In this document: in pieces, positions 38,001 through 47,184 of the stretch
How positions within the stretch are numbered: the first letter of the stretch is position 1
Layout of the letters: every line of letters begins with the position of its first letter
DNA from: Lonicera japonica
Taxonomy: Eukaryota > Streptophyta > Magnoliopsida > Dipsacales > Caprifoliaceae
Direction: 5' to 3'
NCBI GenBank assembly: GCA_021464415.1
Contig: CM038469.1
Location: forward strand, 18,123,901 to 18,187,900
Length of the DNA stretch: 64,000 nt
Program-made: the position numbers and the translations under genes
The notes under the pieces: model-generated
Database searches by the model: none
Seen by the model: only the letters and a program-made list of their open reading frames with translations
Told to the model about the DNA's origin: nothing

Positions 38001-41000
38001 TAGGATGCGGTCTGGGATACACAGCACCTAACAAACTCTAGGAAGCTGAGGATCAAGTTTCAAAGCATATTAGCCACATTTTAATGTAAATGTAGATGCT
38101 TGGTACTCTCCCAAATCTTGAGCACAAAGCACCAGTTGACATAAATTTTACTATGCCTGCATAATTCTCCTGTCTAATAGCATGCAATCCACTTCCCCAC
38201 TAAAAAAAAAAAATTAAATACTACAATGGACAGACTATACTTGGTGCTAACAAATATTAAACGCTTGGTAGACTATGAAGGTGCCTATTCCTTCAGCCTT
38301 GAGTGAGATATATGACTCTGTTCATGTCAATATTCTTTGATTGAGTAAATCCATAATCATCTGTAGAATATTGTAATAGGCATACCAATATTTTTACACT
38401 AATCTGAATTATTGTTTTACTATCCTGGTTATAATTGACTGATTGCTATCAAAATTGCAGATGAATAACGATATGGTAACACTGGAGGCTCTGTTAGAAG
38501 CACTGGTTGATCTCTGTCGTCTTGAAAGTGTACGTTACATAACTGACTGCTTAGGATTTTGTATGCCTGCTTTGATTCAGTTGTATGACAAAATCCTGCA
38601 TATGCTTGACACAAATAATTATCTCTTGGAACAAGAAATCCATAATTGTTAGAAAATGCAATCCAACGGAAAATTATTTCTACCTATTTTTAATTAGTAA
38701 TTAATTATACAAAATATTACTCCCTCCGTCCCGCAAAGATAGTCCATTATTCCTTTTTTGTTTGTCCCAAATTATATAGTCCACTTGCCTTTTAAAGAAT
38801 GCACTAAAATTTCCTTTTTCCTAATGTACCCTTATTTAATTACATTGTTATCAACTCCAAAATAATTAACTTTACCTAATAAATACCCATCTCCCATGGG
38901 AAAGATAAAAAATGTATGTTCATGTTCTAATCCAATGTATTCATGAAATGAAGTTTCTTAATATGTGTGAAAAAAATGGGTCTATCTTTGTGGGACGGAG
39001 GGAGTACTATTTATCTTCTTTTTTCCATAACGTGTTTAAAATGATATTTAAATTTAGAGAGGGAATGTGTGAAAGGTAGAGTAGATGAGAGATATGTTAG
39101 GTGAGCAATAATGAGCGAATGTTTGTGACTTTGTGTGTATATTTAGCGTGTGAGTAAATCCTACTTGATTTGATGTTTTGTTGGGTGTATGGACACGTTG
39201 TAGGCCCCAAAAGTTTAAAAACCATTAGAAGTAGGAACCTTTAAGTCATGTTGGTGTTGAGTAGAGATTATTATTTTTGCTATTGTTATTATTTCTTAAA
39301 TTTTTTGGGTGTATGTACACGTTGATTTGATGGTTTGTTGGGTGTATGGACACGTTTGTAGGCCCCAAAAGTTTAAACACCATTAGAAGTAGGGACCTTT
39401 AAGTCGTGTTGGTGTTGAGTAGAGATTATTATTTTTGCTTTTGTTATTATTTCTTAAATTTTTTTGTGAGGAAATTAATTCCCTCTTCTACAGGTTGCTA
39501 TTGTTTACAAATCTCTGCGAGTACTCACCGTGGTTTTAAATCACTGTTTTAGTGTAGAGAGGAAATCGGAGGGAAGGTATGTTCTCTTATATGAATATGC
39601 CTCTTGTACTAATTGTGTTTATCGTGTACGTTTTATATACTTATTGCACCCTATGCTGCATATATAAGATGTGCTCAAATATGATTATTGGTGGTGCTAG
39701 AGTCGGTTCAAACCTTTTAATTGTAGTATGTAGCTTATCACTGTACAGCAAGTTTTTTAGAATATTTTGTGCCTATCAACCAATGTTTCTCAGAGGCTTA
39801 TGGTCTTATACCTCAATGTTCGCTAAGGATACCTTTTCTGGAAATATGCTCCTAGGTGTATTAATGGGTGTGTGCTACACATTAAGTTTGTGCCTTTGCG
39901 CTTTGTTTAGACTGCATACATTTTTTAATTTTTTTGCCTTCTATGCCTTTTGGATGTTAGTTTTAAAGTTTAAATATTAATATTTTTTTTGGCTGCAAAT
40001 TCATGTTGATTGCTGCTAGCCTGCTATATAGATAAGAATTATATAATTTTACATATTGTTGCTATATATTTGAGTCCTCAACGTAAGTGTTTTGTTTCAT
40101 CCTTGTTTCTATGCAATATACTATCTTATGCTTATTAGAAACGCAAGCGGTAAGGATTATACATTTCCTGCCTTATTTTTTTAGTTATTTGAATGATATG
40201 TGATATTTTGAAATATGATTATGTAATTACTATTTATTAAATTTTTTTAGATATGTTTCTTAACATAATTTCTTATTTTGTTACTTTGAAAAATGTAATG
40301 CACGAAAGGCTTACGGATATCACGCCATGCCCTTTAACAAAAGGAAAAACCTCAACCTACGCCTTCACCTTCTAAAACATTACTATCAGCTATTTTCTTT
40401 GTAGTTGGCCTTTCTTTGGTAAAGACGTTTATTTTATGTTCGAATTACATTATTTTTGCATAGCTCTATGCCCATTAATGGAATCCCTTTTTAATGTTCT
40501 TTTCCACAGCCTTTATTTTTGGTCCTGAAATTCACCTGCTTATGAGCTTTGATTTGATCTTTCCAGTGTACTGTACTCAGGGACAACGTCATGGTTGAGC
40601 GACCTCCCTATGGGAAGGATACTGCTGATGTTTATGGATCTGAATGTTCTGAAATTCAAAGCCTGTTTTTAGCGAACACCAATGAGACATCAAATCAGGG
40701 CCATATTCCATTTCAAATGAGCTTATTTAATGGTGAAATGGTTTGGAAGAACAAAGTATTGTCGATATCTTCTTTAGATTGGGTTTCTCTCTTCAAACTT
40801 ATGCAGCAGATTGCCACCAGGAACAAGGAGGAACACGTAAGACTGGAAGCAGTGTCTATCATGAATATGATTCTTATGAGAACTAATGCTTACTCGGAAA
40901 GGGAGAAGTAAGTTTGTAATTGCTCTTTCTTTCTTGAGTTTCTCATTTTTTAGTTCTCTATGTCTTGTTCTACATGAAACTCCTGCTTGATGTAGGTTTG

Positions 41001-44000
41001 GAGAGGTGTTGGTGTATCGAAATTTTTCGCAACTGTTAAGAAAGGAAGCTGGGTTGGGTGTGCAAAAACAAGCTGTACTTCTTTTGTATCTGCTACTCAA
41101 TTGTAAGGCCACAAACACGCGCCCCCTCCCCCCCCCCCCCCCCCCCCAAAAAAAAAAAAAAACCAAAAAAAATCCCAGTTCTATCTCCCTCCCTCTCCTC
41201 TCTTTTCAATAAAAAGAGAGGAGAGGGACCCCAAGGGCCAGATTATATAAAAACTAGGGTTACAATGATGAAGCAAAATAAATAAATAGACAAAAAAACA
41301 CACAGCCTACGCAATTATGATTTCCATCAATTACCTACGCTCTTGTATCCGTATTCTACTTATTCTTTTGCTGATTTTGTGGGCATGCTTATTTATATCC
41401 TCGTGTCATAATTTTAGCTCCAAATTTTTTATTAACCAGATTATTTTAATTCTCTTGTTTAAAACAAAGTTTTTCTGTTTATAGACATGCATTTTTAATC
41501 TGCTATCAGTACGTCCATGATTCTTAAAACCAATCTTCCATTCCTTCTGTTTTGGATATGAATTTATCGGTCATGTAAACAAATAGAATTGAACTATGAT
41601 CAGTATGATTGCTGTTTGATTGTTTTGTGTGAATCATCTTCACTCCATTGTCCATAATTCGGATCTAGTTAATTATTGTCTATAATGATCAAATGGCTTC
41701 CAGTTTCTTATTGCAACAAGAGGACATGAAATCATTATGAAGTTATTTCCCTTGGGTAGCCATGCAACATTAGGAATACCCATGGGGCTTACCATATTTC
41801 TACACTCCTTTACGGACAATTAAATATCCAGCAGAACAAGATTCTTGCCACTTTTGCCTTGCTAGTTTGACTGCTTCAGATAACCGCTCTATTTGACCCC
41901 TTAAATAATAATTCATTAGTTAACCTCAACTAAAAATTATCAGTTGGCCTACATGTCAATTGATTATCTACATTTTGTGATACAAGCCCTTGCATGTTAT
42001 GGGGCTTGAGTCAATATGGCCTTAATTTCCGGCTTGAGTCTACATTTTGTGATACAAGCCCTTACATTTCGGTTTTTCAATGTGTGTGAGGGTCGGGCTG
42101 ATGAGGCATAACCCATGTGGAGTCAATTGCAATCACCAAAGGAATTTGAGAGAGGGTTGAAGCATAGTTGTCAAAAGCGCACCTAGGCTCCAGGCGCAGA
42201 AGTAGGGCTTCGCCTACTAGAAGGTGCATCCCGTTCTGAAAGGCGAGGTATTTTGGCGCCTAGGCTCCAGGCGCATCAAGGATTGGGAGTAAGAGAGCTA
42301 GCTAGATGAGGTGATCTTGGAATGTCTTGGACAAGGTGCCCAAAAGAGGGAATATTCAAGAAGGTTGTGAAATGGCCAAAAGAGGGAGTGTGTCCTTGGG
42401 AATTGTGTAGAGAGGAATAATGGAATCTCAAATGATTGAATATGATGGGTATTTATAGTGGATTGCACTTTTTGCCAAAAAGGGAAATGCTGCAATAATG
42501 GACCTTTTCCTAAAATGGAAAGGGCCATGTCTTGTTCCAAATACCACCTACGATTGGGTACTGGTTGGATATGGTTTTGGGATAGCTCTCTATCTGGTTG
42601 AGTTTGGTGTCTCCTCGTTCTGAGGCTGTTAGATGACAACTCACTTAATGGACCCTGCGTCCAAGCCACTTCTCTTCAAATTCCCTAGAAGGGGCGGTGT
42701 GTGACAAAGTACTGCTCTTAGTACACCTTAGGGTAGTTGCCCCCTGACTGGTAAGCTAGGAGTTGGAGGGTACCCCTATACAATGAAATCCAATTCTTTG
42801 TGCAAATGGCTAAGTAAACTTTTTCCATTAGAAAAAGAAAAAGATGGAGATCTCACCAAATCTGTTCTCTGTTTTTCCAACTTCTCATAAATTTAATCTG
42901 ATCAAAAAAAAAACTTCTCATAAATTTAGCAGTGTTTTTAGTCATTTTCTAACTTTTTTTTATCGCACACACCCTTAGTACCGTGTTAGGTATGTATATC
43001 ACACGTGTATTTCTAAAGTATAATAGCTTTCACTTGAAAAGAGAAATTCACATAAATATAGACAAAATGGCTTGGCATATCACATAACAGCAAAAAGGTT
43101 TGCGAGGGATTGCATTCTCATTTAACTTGATTCTGTTTCAGTCCAGTAAGGTTCTTTGCTATTGCACATGCACGCATCTTCTCTAACTTATCATTACTGA
43201 CTACTCTAACCCTTTACCCGCACCGTTTTATATCAATTTTATACATTCCTTGTCAGTGGAAACAGAATCATTTCCATTTCAACTGAGAAATTAATTCACT
43301 AAAAATATTTTGTTGTACTGGATAAAGGTCCAAAATTGTTGGCCATGTTCTGCTCCGGTGGTAAAGACGAGGGGGAAAATGCCGGGGCTAAAAATAGCGA
43401 CACAACAAATGCTTCCATTTTTGAAGGTTTCAGTGCGATCCTTGAGGGTTTGGCAGATTGTGTAGCTTGCAATGGAAATGATAAAAAGGTAATGATTACG
43501 AGGTAATTTTATTCATTCACAAATCAGTTTGCCCTCCTTGAATTCTTATGGATCTTGAAAATGGTAGGTTTTGAGTATGCCCTACTTGCATTCTTCAGCT
43601 AGTGATTACAAAGGATCCATGAGACTGGATTTATGAATGCGTAATGATTGCTTAGAATGTGCAAATAATCAACATGTTGTGAACCATATGAAAAAAGGAA
43701 CTTTTTTTAATTTAATTTAATTTTTTATTTTTTTATATAAAAAGGGAAGTTCTAAGTCTCTTCCATTTATTACAAATAACGAAGAAACCCTCCCCACCTC
43801 AGGTGAGACTTGAACTCAGAATCTCCCTGACCAGGTGGGCACTTTTACCACTGGGTTAACCCACTTGCTCAAAAAGGATAACCAAATGTTTTCCTTGGTA
43901 TGGCTATGTATATTATCTTATTATGTTATGTTTTCTGTTTTAAGCAGATTAGTTCAATTATGTAATGTTTCTCTAAGTTATGCTAATTATAATGCTTCAA

Positions 44001-45060
44001 ACTTGTTCAAGTCATTGCATGTTTCTCTGTTGGTTATTGTGTAAGGCTCTAGTTTTTAACTACTTTTAGGATAATATTTGATAGCAAATTAATCTGTTTG
44101 ACGAAATTTAAAAATTTGTTAAAACTTTCAGGGATTGGAACTCCAAAGAAATGCTATTAATCTGCTGGCATTCTTAGCGTCATCGGGAAAATCTGGTTTT
44201 GAAATTCTGTTGGATCATAGGCTTTCAAAAAGGGCCAACTTCCTCGCTTTAATTTTGCAAGTCTTGATATCAGAAATGGATTTAGAAGCATCAGGTCCTG
44301 TTCAGCCATCTGAAATTTTCAAAGAGAGGTATTATGATTATAATGATAAATTAATATTTTTTTGGGGATGAATTTTGGATATTTTAGATCAAGTAATTCG
44401 ATTCATGATTAATTTATTTATAACATGCTGTTTTGATTGCTTTAATTGTCATATTCAATTGGATTGGATTGAAAACTGATCCAATCCAACATTCGATCAG
44501 ATTGGAATATTGTGATGTATTGGTTCGGATTGGATCCCAAATTCCAAAACTGATGTTGGATCGGATTGAAACTGACGAACACCCCTATTGGATGATGTTA
44601 ATGTTTTAATCACCCATTATTTCTCTAGATATTATGCTTGCTTACATGTTTTTGTGAGTCTTTCTAAGAACATGTCTAGGCAAGTAAGCCAGACTCATAT
44701 TTATATTTGCAATTCTACATGCTGATTCTCTATCAAGATTGTATTCGAGTTGTCACGTGACTAAGCCCCCATCCCTCTCTCTCTCTCTGGTGCAGAACCT
44801 TGCTAATACGAGAAACGCTGATCCTTCTCAACAGACTAGTTTCGAATCCCCAGTACTCCACATCTGTTTTGAGAGTGTTGACAAATAGCAGAGACGTGGC
44901 CTCCTTGACCATTGACATTGCAAGCCGGTTGTCACGCAAAGGCAAGTGGTTATGGCAGTCAGACACAATGACCAGGCAGATTAGGGAATCTGAAATTGTG
45001 GACTTAGCTCGCGTTTTTAGAAAAAGAGTTTTCACTTTTTTGGGAGATAACATCTCGTAG
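20100..45060 (+). CDS. SUV2: ATRIP orthologue SUV2 (ATR checkpoint partner), 12 coding exons
   Basis: Exons as read from GT-AG junctions: 20100-20414, 21203-21241, 33466-33584, 35311-35423, 35886-36244, 38461-38529, 39494-39576, 40581-40907, 40996-41102, 43328-43488, 44132-44328, 44796-45060. All phases agree and give 2154 bases, 717 residues plus TAG. The acidic N-terminus (GFEDWDEDFLDQLVQAEELA, residues 5-24) resembles the RPA-binding checkpoint-recruitment motif of ATRIP. A run of ten prolines follows (about 31-40). A coiled coil covers about 100-150 (KKELGRVSKQLTLLEQECLE and onward). VCKAIGVQTD lies at about 199-208 and the rest is alpha-helical, repeat-like sequence ending FLGDNIS. In plants ATRIP binds RPA-coated single-stranded DNA and brings the ATR kinase to damaged or stalled replication sites in the nucleus. 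Arabidopsis SUV2 is about 650 residues from memory, so this protein is slightly long. Intron 2 is 12.2 kb and full of transposons. Exon 2 is only 39 bases. Identification rests on motifs, not a search; the exact edge of short exons is the main uncertainty. Confidence 0.85.
21615..22066. mobile_element. PIF/Harbinger (Tourist-like) MITE in SUV2 intron 2
   Basis: It begins GGGCTCGTTTGGTT and ends AACCAAACGAGCCC, with TTA on both sides (21612-21614, 22067-22069), the classic Harbinger target. Inside, 21755-21900 is a minisatellite of TTTCTGGGAAAAAA-type units. A second copy of the terminal motif (GCTCGTTTGGTTGGAG, about 21707) suggests nesting or internal duplication. Confidence 0.8.
22074..22338. 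repeat. Small inverted-repeat element
   Basis: AATGCCAAGTAAGATAGAAAT at the left is mirrored by ATTTCTATCTTACATGGCATT at the right. The interior has no coding sequence. It is probably another MITE next to the Tourist-like one; its duplication is not resolved. Confidence 0.5.
22485..24175 (+). pseudogene. LINE (L1-type) reverse transcriptase remnant
   Basis: Broken frames read KVLALRLREVVGDTISKSHG (about 22535-22595), FVKGGQFIDQALVANEVVED (about 22597-22655), then INGKPEGKFAALRQGDPLSP and FLFILDVDVLSRL (about 22800-22895). These are the fingers and palm of non-LTR reverse transcriptases. Frameshifts and stops are many and the YADD region is not readable. Downstream sequence to about 24175 fits the rest of the C-terminal part. 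It lies in sense orientation within SUV2 intron 2 and would be spliced out. Confidence 0.75.
24176..26502. other. Intron 2 sequence without recognised genes
   Basis: No protein, RNA gene or intact repeat is recognised. There are C-rich runs near 24375-24405 and 25520-25590 (CTTACCCCC-type repeats), and GAGAGA-rich stretches at about 26010-26235. Confidence 0.5.
26503..26567. repeat. Perfect 26-bp hairpin at a LINE junction
   Basis: 26503-26528 and 26542-26567 are exact reverse complements, with a 13-base loop. The loop text GGAAAGCAGGAATTCCC recurs about 90 bases downstream inside the LINE fragment (about 26610-26627). The hairpin therefore sits at the 5' junction of that fragment and includes a copy of its sequence. 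Confidence 0.8.
26568..27290 (+). pseudogene. LINE 3' fragment with zf-RVT domain
   Basis: The frame reads VIWKAGIPNKVKFFVWLAFW, then CCILCQKNAENIDHLLLHC (about 26720-26790), the Cys/His cluster of the zf-RVT domain found at the end of plant L1 polyproteins. It continues to LASNWAAAIT and a stop at 27114-27116. AATAAA signals occur at about 27253 and 27282. The upstream reverse transcriptase is absent, so it is a 5'-truncated copy, in sense within SUV2 intron 2. Confidence 0.75.
27455..28345 (+). pseudogene. Second LINE 3' fragment with zf-RVT domain
   Basis: Broken frames read DREFLEYVGLLNSIEVFSLS, VWLGDKSGVFSCKSFFELI, then SWCILCKKDSESIDHILLHC (about 27808-27868), and end ISNNWEAVLL with a stop near 28126. 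This is homologous to the fragment at 26568-27290 but clearly diverged, so it was a separate insertion. Stops at about 27586 and 27719 and a frameshift near 27890 inactivate it. Confidence 0.75.
28346..29065. other. Intron 2 sequence between LINE and copia remnants
   Basis: No coding sequence or clear repeat structure recognised in these 720 bases. Confidence 0.4.
29800..30636 (-). pseudogene. Copia gag, truncated before the zinc knuckle
   Basis: The frame from ATG at 30634-30636 begins MGKDEMSSAPILNRSNYPYW and contains WKARMSFFLKSKDKRLW, AWKILKVVYEGTNTVKNSKI and FHSGLKDIVNSLYNLDKIIP. This is the UBN2/DUF4219-type gag of plant copia elements, which packages element RNA. It stops after 178 residues (30100). 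A shifted frame continues with LTKNLGKFLWLNKKFNNYPI before the sequence runs into the inverted LTR arm near 29760. No CCHC knuckle, protease or polymerase remains. Confidence 0.8.
30686..30697 (-). other. Primer-binding site of the copia element
   Basis: The minus strand reads TGGTATCAAAGC, one base different from the standard initiator-tRNA complement TGGTATCAGAGC. It lies two bases after an LTR end (GTTTTTCA on the minus strand, ending at 30700). Confidence 0.75.
31429..31527. repeat. Two ACCGGT hairpins in the copia LTR
   Basis: ACCGGT cores start at 31433, 31454, 31496 and 31517. They form two short hairpins (GCGGACCGGT with ACCGGTCTGC, and CTGGACCGGT with ACCGGTCTGCAG). The inverted, older arm at about 29510-29600 keeps one intact core. 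Two others there read ACTGGT and ACCAGT, the change expected from CpG decay, and the fourth is disrupted. Confidence 0.8.
32010..32542. other. Intron 2 sequence, nothing recognised
   Basis: AT-rich spacer to the right of the copia remnant. No coding or repeat structure was recognised. Confidence 0.4.
32543..32650 (+). other. Possible cassette exon or captured gene fragment
   Basis: An open stretch bounded by an AG (TTAAG before 32543) and a good donor (GTGAGG at 32651) is exactly 36 codons. It reads LDAPNDCIIEQTVIYGPSPD and then FSAILLDLVHLARPFR, more protein-like than the surroundings. Its flanking phases (0/0) fit insertion between SUV2 exons 2 and 3. However, joining exons 2 and 3 directly gives a continuous coiled coil, so I left it out of the gene model. 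The frame stays open past the donor to 32863. It may be a captured piece of another gene; I do not recognise the family. Confidence 0.25.
33702..34098 (-). mobile_element. 5'-truncated LINE insertion in SUV2 intron 3
   Basis: The 13-base direct repeats TCTGAAGAGTGTC (33689-33701 and 34099-34111) bracket the insertion. The T-run at the left is the poly(A) tail of a minus-strand copy. The minus strand encodes MNARFFEGKSSEEEVV, matching the ERNxRxFE motif at the very end of L1 polyproteins. Only the last ~400 bases of the element are present. Confidence 0.8.
34112..35310. other. Remainder of SUV2 intron 3
   Basis: AT-rich, with a GTAATGGTAATACC-type simple repeat at about 34590-34680. No gene or intact transposon seen. 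Confidence 0.45.
35470..35817. mobile_element. Palindromic MITE filling SUV2 intron 4
   Basis: About 170 bases at each end are inverted copies (GATTTAGACTTTGGGTGCC, TTTTGCATAATAGGT, CGGAATCCGTTAGTCAA-type blocks on both arms). The element is therefore nearly one large hairpin. Both flanks are T-runs, so the duplication cannot be read. Long arms suggest a Mutator-like MITE. It occupies most of the 462-base intron. Confidence 0.75.
36326..37322. mobile_element. Non-autonomous hAT element in SUV2 intron 5
   Basis: The ends are TAGGGCTGGCA at the left and TCCAGACCCTA at the right. A perfect 8-base duplication ATTTTGAT flanks it (36318-36325, 37323-37330). Both subterminal regions are dense in CCGAACC/GGTTCGG motifs, as in hAT elements where such repeats bind transposase. 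The core (about 36530-36990) has open frames rich in Ser and Pro but nothing like a transposase. Confidence 0.9.
37331..38460. other. Remainder of SUV2 intron 5
   Basis: No gene or intact mobile element recognised up to the acceptor at 38459-38460. Confidence 0.4.
38720..39004. mobile_element. Stowaway-type MITE in SUV2 intron 6
   Basis: It begins CTCCCTCCGTCCC and ends GGGACGGAGGGAG, flanked by TA on both sides (38718-38719, 39005-39006). The inverted ends extend about 24 bases with small differences. This is the standard Tc1/mariner Stowaway signature of plants. Confidence 0.95.
39167..39465. repeat. Tandem duplication, period 157
   Basis: Copy 1 starts GATTTGATGTTTTGTTGGGT at 39167 and copy 2 starts GATTTGATGGTTTGTTGGGT at 39324. 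Both include GGACACGTT and TAGGCCCCAAAAGTTTAAA. The second copy ends about 30 bases before the exon 7 acceptor (39492-39493). Confidence 0.85.
39577..40580. other. SUV2 intron 7
   Basis: T-rich intron of about 1 kb. The longest open frame (39579-39980) is hydrophobic, begins at the donor site and has no family resemblance. Nothing else was recognised. Confidence 0.45.
41103..43327. other. SUV2 intron 9
   Basis: It holds a C-run joined to an A-run (41122-41162) and GGCGCCTAGGCTCCAGGCGC-like low-copy repeats near 42180-42275. A long minus-strand open frame (42298-42669) does not look like a real protein. No transposon with clear ends was found. Confidence 0.45.
41122..41162. repeat. C-run followed directly by an A-run
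   Basis: About 25 C (with one T near the start) are followed by about 15 A. A similar C-run/A-run pair is at 63820-63857. Homopolymers this long are prone to sequencing and assembly error. Confidence 0.8.
43702..43870 (-). mobile_element. tRNA-derived SINE in SUV2 intron 10
   Basis: The minus strand starts with a tRNA-like head: an A-box-like GGGTTAACCCAGTGGTAAAA and a B-box-like GAGTTCAAGTCTCACC (about 43800-43870). Then comes GGGAGGGTTTCTTCGTTATT and an AT-rich tail at about 43702-43740. The body matches the SINE at 46085-46247. The target duplication is weak here. SINEs are transcribed by RNA polymerase III and moved by LINE enzymes. Confidence 0.7.
44329..44795. other. SUV2 intron 11
   Basis: 44450-44590 is rich in GGATTGGATTGAAA and GGATCGGATTG motifs ending near AACACCCCTATTGG. 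This resembles the subterminal part of a hAT element, but no second end is seen. The rest is ordinary intron with a CT-rich tract before the final acceptor. Confidence 0.4.
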
Positions 45061-46074
45061 TGCTGAATGATGAAAAACAAAACAGAAAGAAAGAAAGAAT
45101 TTGGTACTCGTAGACATTATCTTCATGTTGTGAGAAGGAAGCTGAAAGGCGGCCTTGAAAATTTTTGATTGCGAGCGCGGCAGAGCTCAGTCCAGTGCCT
45201 TGTTATAACGTGGCATTTGTGGGGTTTTGTTCATGCTGGTTATAAGTTGATGCAAAATCCTGCAGAGTTTTTGCAGCTGGTGCACTCACTTTACTGTATA
45301 GGTTTTTTTGGGATGCGATGTGTTTTCTCAGGAAAAGAGGGAAGTTTTTGCGTTAATGCTGTTTTTTGTCTTTAGCCTCGGCTTACAATGTTGTAAGAGT
45401 CCAATTCAATTCATTTGTCCGTCTATGGATGATTGTAACTTTTGTGATTATCCAATGAACTGTTTCTGGAGTAGGAATTGGTAATAAGATATCCGGTATG
45501 TCTGAATTAATTTTTCACTATTAGTTGTATCTATAATGTATTATCTAGGTGTAGTGATATAGGCACCCTATTTTATAGCCCAAACATTATAATAGCTGTA
45601 GCACCACATTTCTTAGGGATATTGGCAACTGATCACTGAATCATGTCACAAACATTGGCACAGTATCACATGAAATTCGTTAACCTCTTGCCGAATATGA
45701 CAACCAACTAATTTGTTGCATATTTGGTGACTTGTCGAGTTTTATGACTCAGATTGGTAACAAGTTGCTAAGTTCGTATTGTCAAATTGGCGATGTGTGG
45801 CCTAGTTCGGGTGGTGTTTTATCTTCCCTTGTAAAATGTCGTACATATTGCAACGCCAAAGGTTATATATATATATATATAACTTTGTCAAAATAATGGG
45901 AATGGTGAAGTTGATAAGTCTGAATAGTAAGGGTCGGTTTTGTATTTGTGCCAAGTGAAAGAAAAATTTGGTATTTTATTTAGATGATAATGTGTTTATT
46001 GTAGTTTTATATAATGGGCAACCACATTGCCCCTTACCTGGCCAGTCAAATTACTTGTATGCATGACTGTAAGG
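45061..46074 (+). other. 3' untranslated and downstream region of SUV2
   Basis: Sequence after the stop codon. The first ~400 bases are T/G-rich and suit a 3' untranslated region. No single clear poly(A) signal decides the end. TA repeats lie near 45868-45880. No gene is seen before the SINE. Confidence 0.5.
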
Positions 46075-46084
46075 TATTGCATGT

Positions 46085-46247
46085 ATTTTTTCTTTTTCTT
46101 TTTTCTTTTTAAAAAATTAAGGGAGGTCTTAATCTTTCCCTTAATCCTACAAATAAAGAAAAACCCTCCCTTTCCACTCCATGAGTCAAATCCTTGACCT
46201 CAAGGTAAGGTTGGAGGTTGCCTACAACTGAGCCAACCCCTCTCCTC
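46085..46247 (-). mobile_element. tRNA-derived SINE with clear target duplication
   Basis: It is flanked by TATTGCATGT (46075-46084 and 46248-46257). The minus strand reads GGTTGGCTCAGTTGTAGG (A-box region), then AGGTCAAGGATTTGACTC (B-box region), then GGGAGGGTTTTTCTTTATTT, and ends in an A-rich tail (T/C-rich at 46085-46115 on the plus strand). Its body matches the SINE at 43702-43870. Confidence 0.85.
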
Positions 46248-46519
46248 TATTGCATGTGTTTTTCTTTATCATGGTGCATTACAACTTGTACGTTCTGCAT
46301 ATCCAATTGCAGAATAACCACCTGTGCTCATTATTTTCGTGTCCAGCAGAAGTTAGAAAATCTTTTACCAAATGCATAATATGACCTTTTGCAGTAGAAA
46401 TAAAACAGAATGTTGTGTGTTTCCCACCTCCATATAGAGGTATGCACGGATCGAATATGAAAATCAAACCTACGTCACTTAGGGTCTACCGAACTGAACA
46501 GCTTGACCGGCAACTTGAG

Positions 46520-47184
46520 TGATGGAGGCAAGACTGTTGTGCAAAATGAAGACAATTCAACGGCCATCCAAGTTCCAACAGGCCCAATTACAAGGTCGCG
46601 GGCTAAGAAGTTAAAGGCTGAGCTTAATGGATTAATTCAAGCTATTTGGGCTCAAGAAGAAGGCACAATCAAGCCTATTGGAGGGGAAAAACGTGGAGCA
46701 CAAAATGGAGGCTGGGTTACACTTATTCAAGCCCAATTGGAGTGAGAAGACTATGTCTATGCGGCCCAAGAAGTGGAGTCAAGCCAGCCCACTCGTTTTT
46801 ATTTATTATTTATTTATTATTGTTATTTCCTCTTAAAAACTAGTTCTTGTTTGATTAGGATTTGTTTGAGGATTCCTTATTGGATTGGTTTCTTGTGGCC
46901 TAAGTTTTCTTCTCCCTATTTAAAGGGGGATTCATTGTTTTATTTTATTATCTAAGACTTTATTCATAATAAGATTGAGTGATTTAATCCTCTTTGGTTC
47001 TTCACGAACTACTTGAACTTATCGGTTTGTCCGTGGCGTTCACCAGACTTATCAATCGGTATTCCGCACCCGGTTGTGGCGTCTTCGGTTTCCATCCTAA
47101 TATGATTGTAGAAACGGTCCAGGTTCTTAATTTGCTACGGTTTTCGTGTGTGTCTGTGTCGAGGTTCGCACAACCAATTCGTTG
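46520..47184 (+). repeat. 5' LTR, missing its last 40 bases
   Basis: Starts TGATGGAGGC and matches 52738-53402. It then breaks off at ACCAATTCGTTG and is replaced by a short tandem repeat of TTGTGTTTCTGTTCTTCGTG (about 47186 and 47239). No tRNA-type primer-binding site is seen after it. Confidence 0.85.

Noticed and set aside
40567..40580. Alternative acceptor for SUV2 exon 8 at TTCCAG (exon from 40567)
   Set aside because: It would join exon 7 in the wrong phase and bring a stop soon after. The acceptor CTCAG before 40581 keeps the long open frame.
42298..42669. 123-codon minus-strand open frame in SUV2 intron 9
   Set aside because: No family resemblance, no splice or promoter context, and biased composition.
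46503..46745. Apparent small plus-strand gene
   Set aside because: It is the pol C-terminus copy in the 5' LTR of the gypsy element, not an independent gene.
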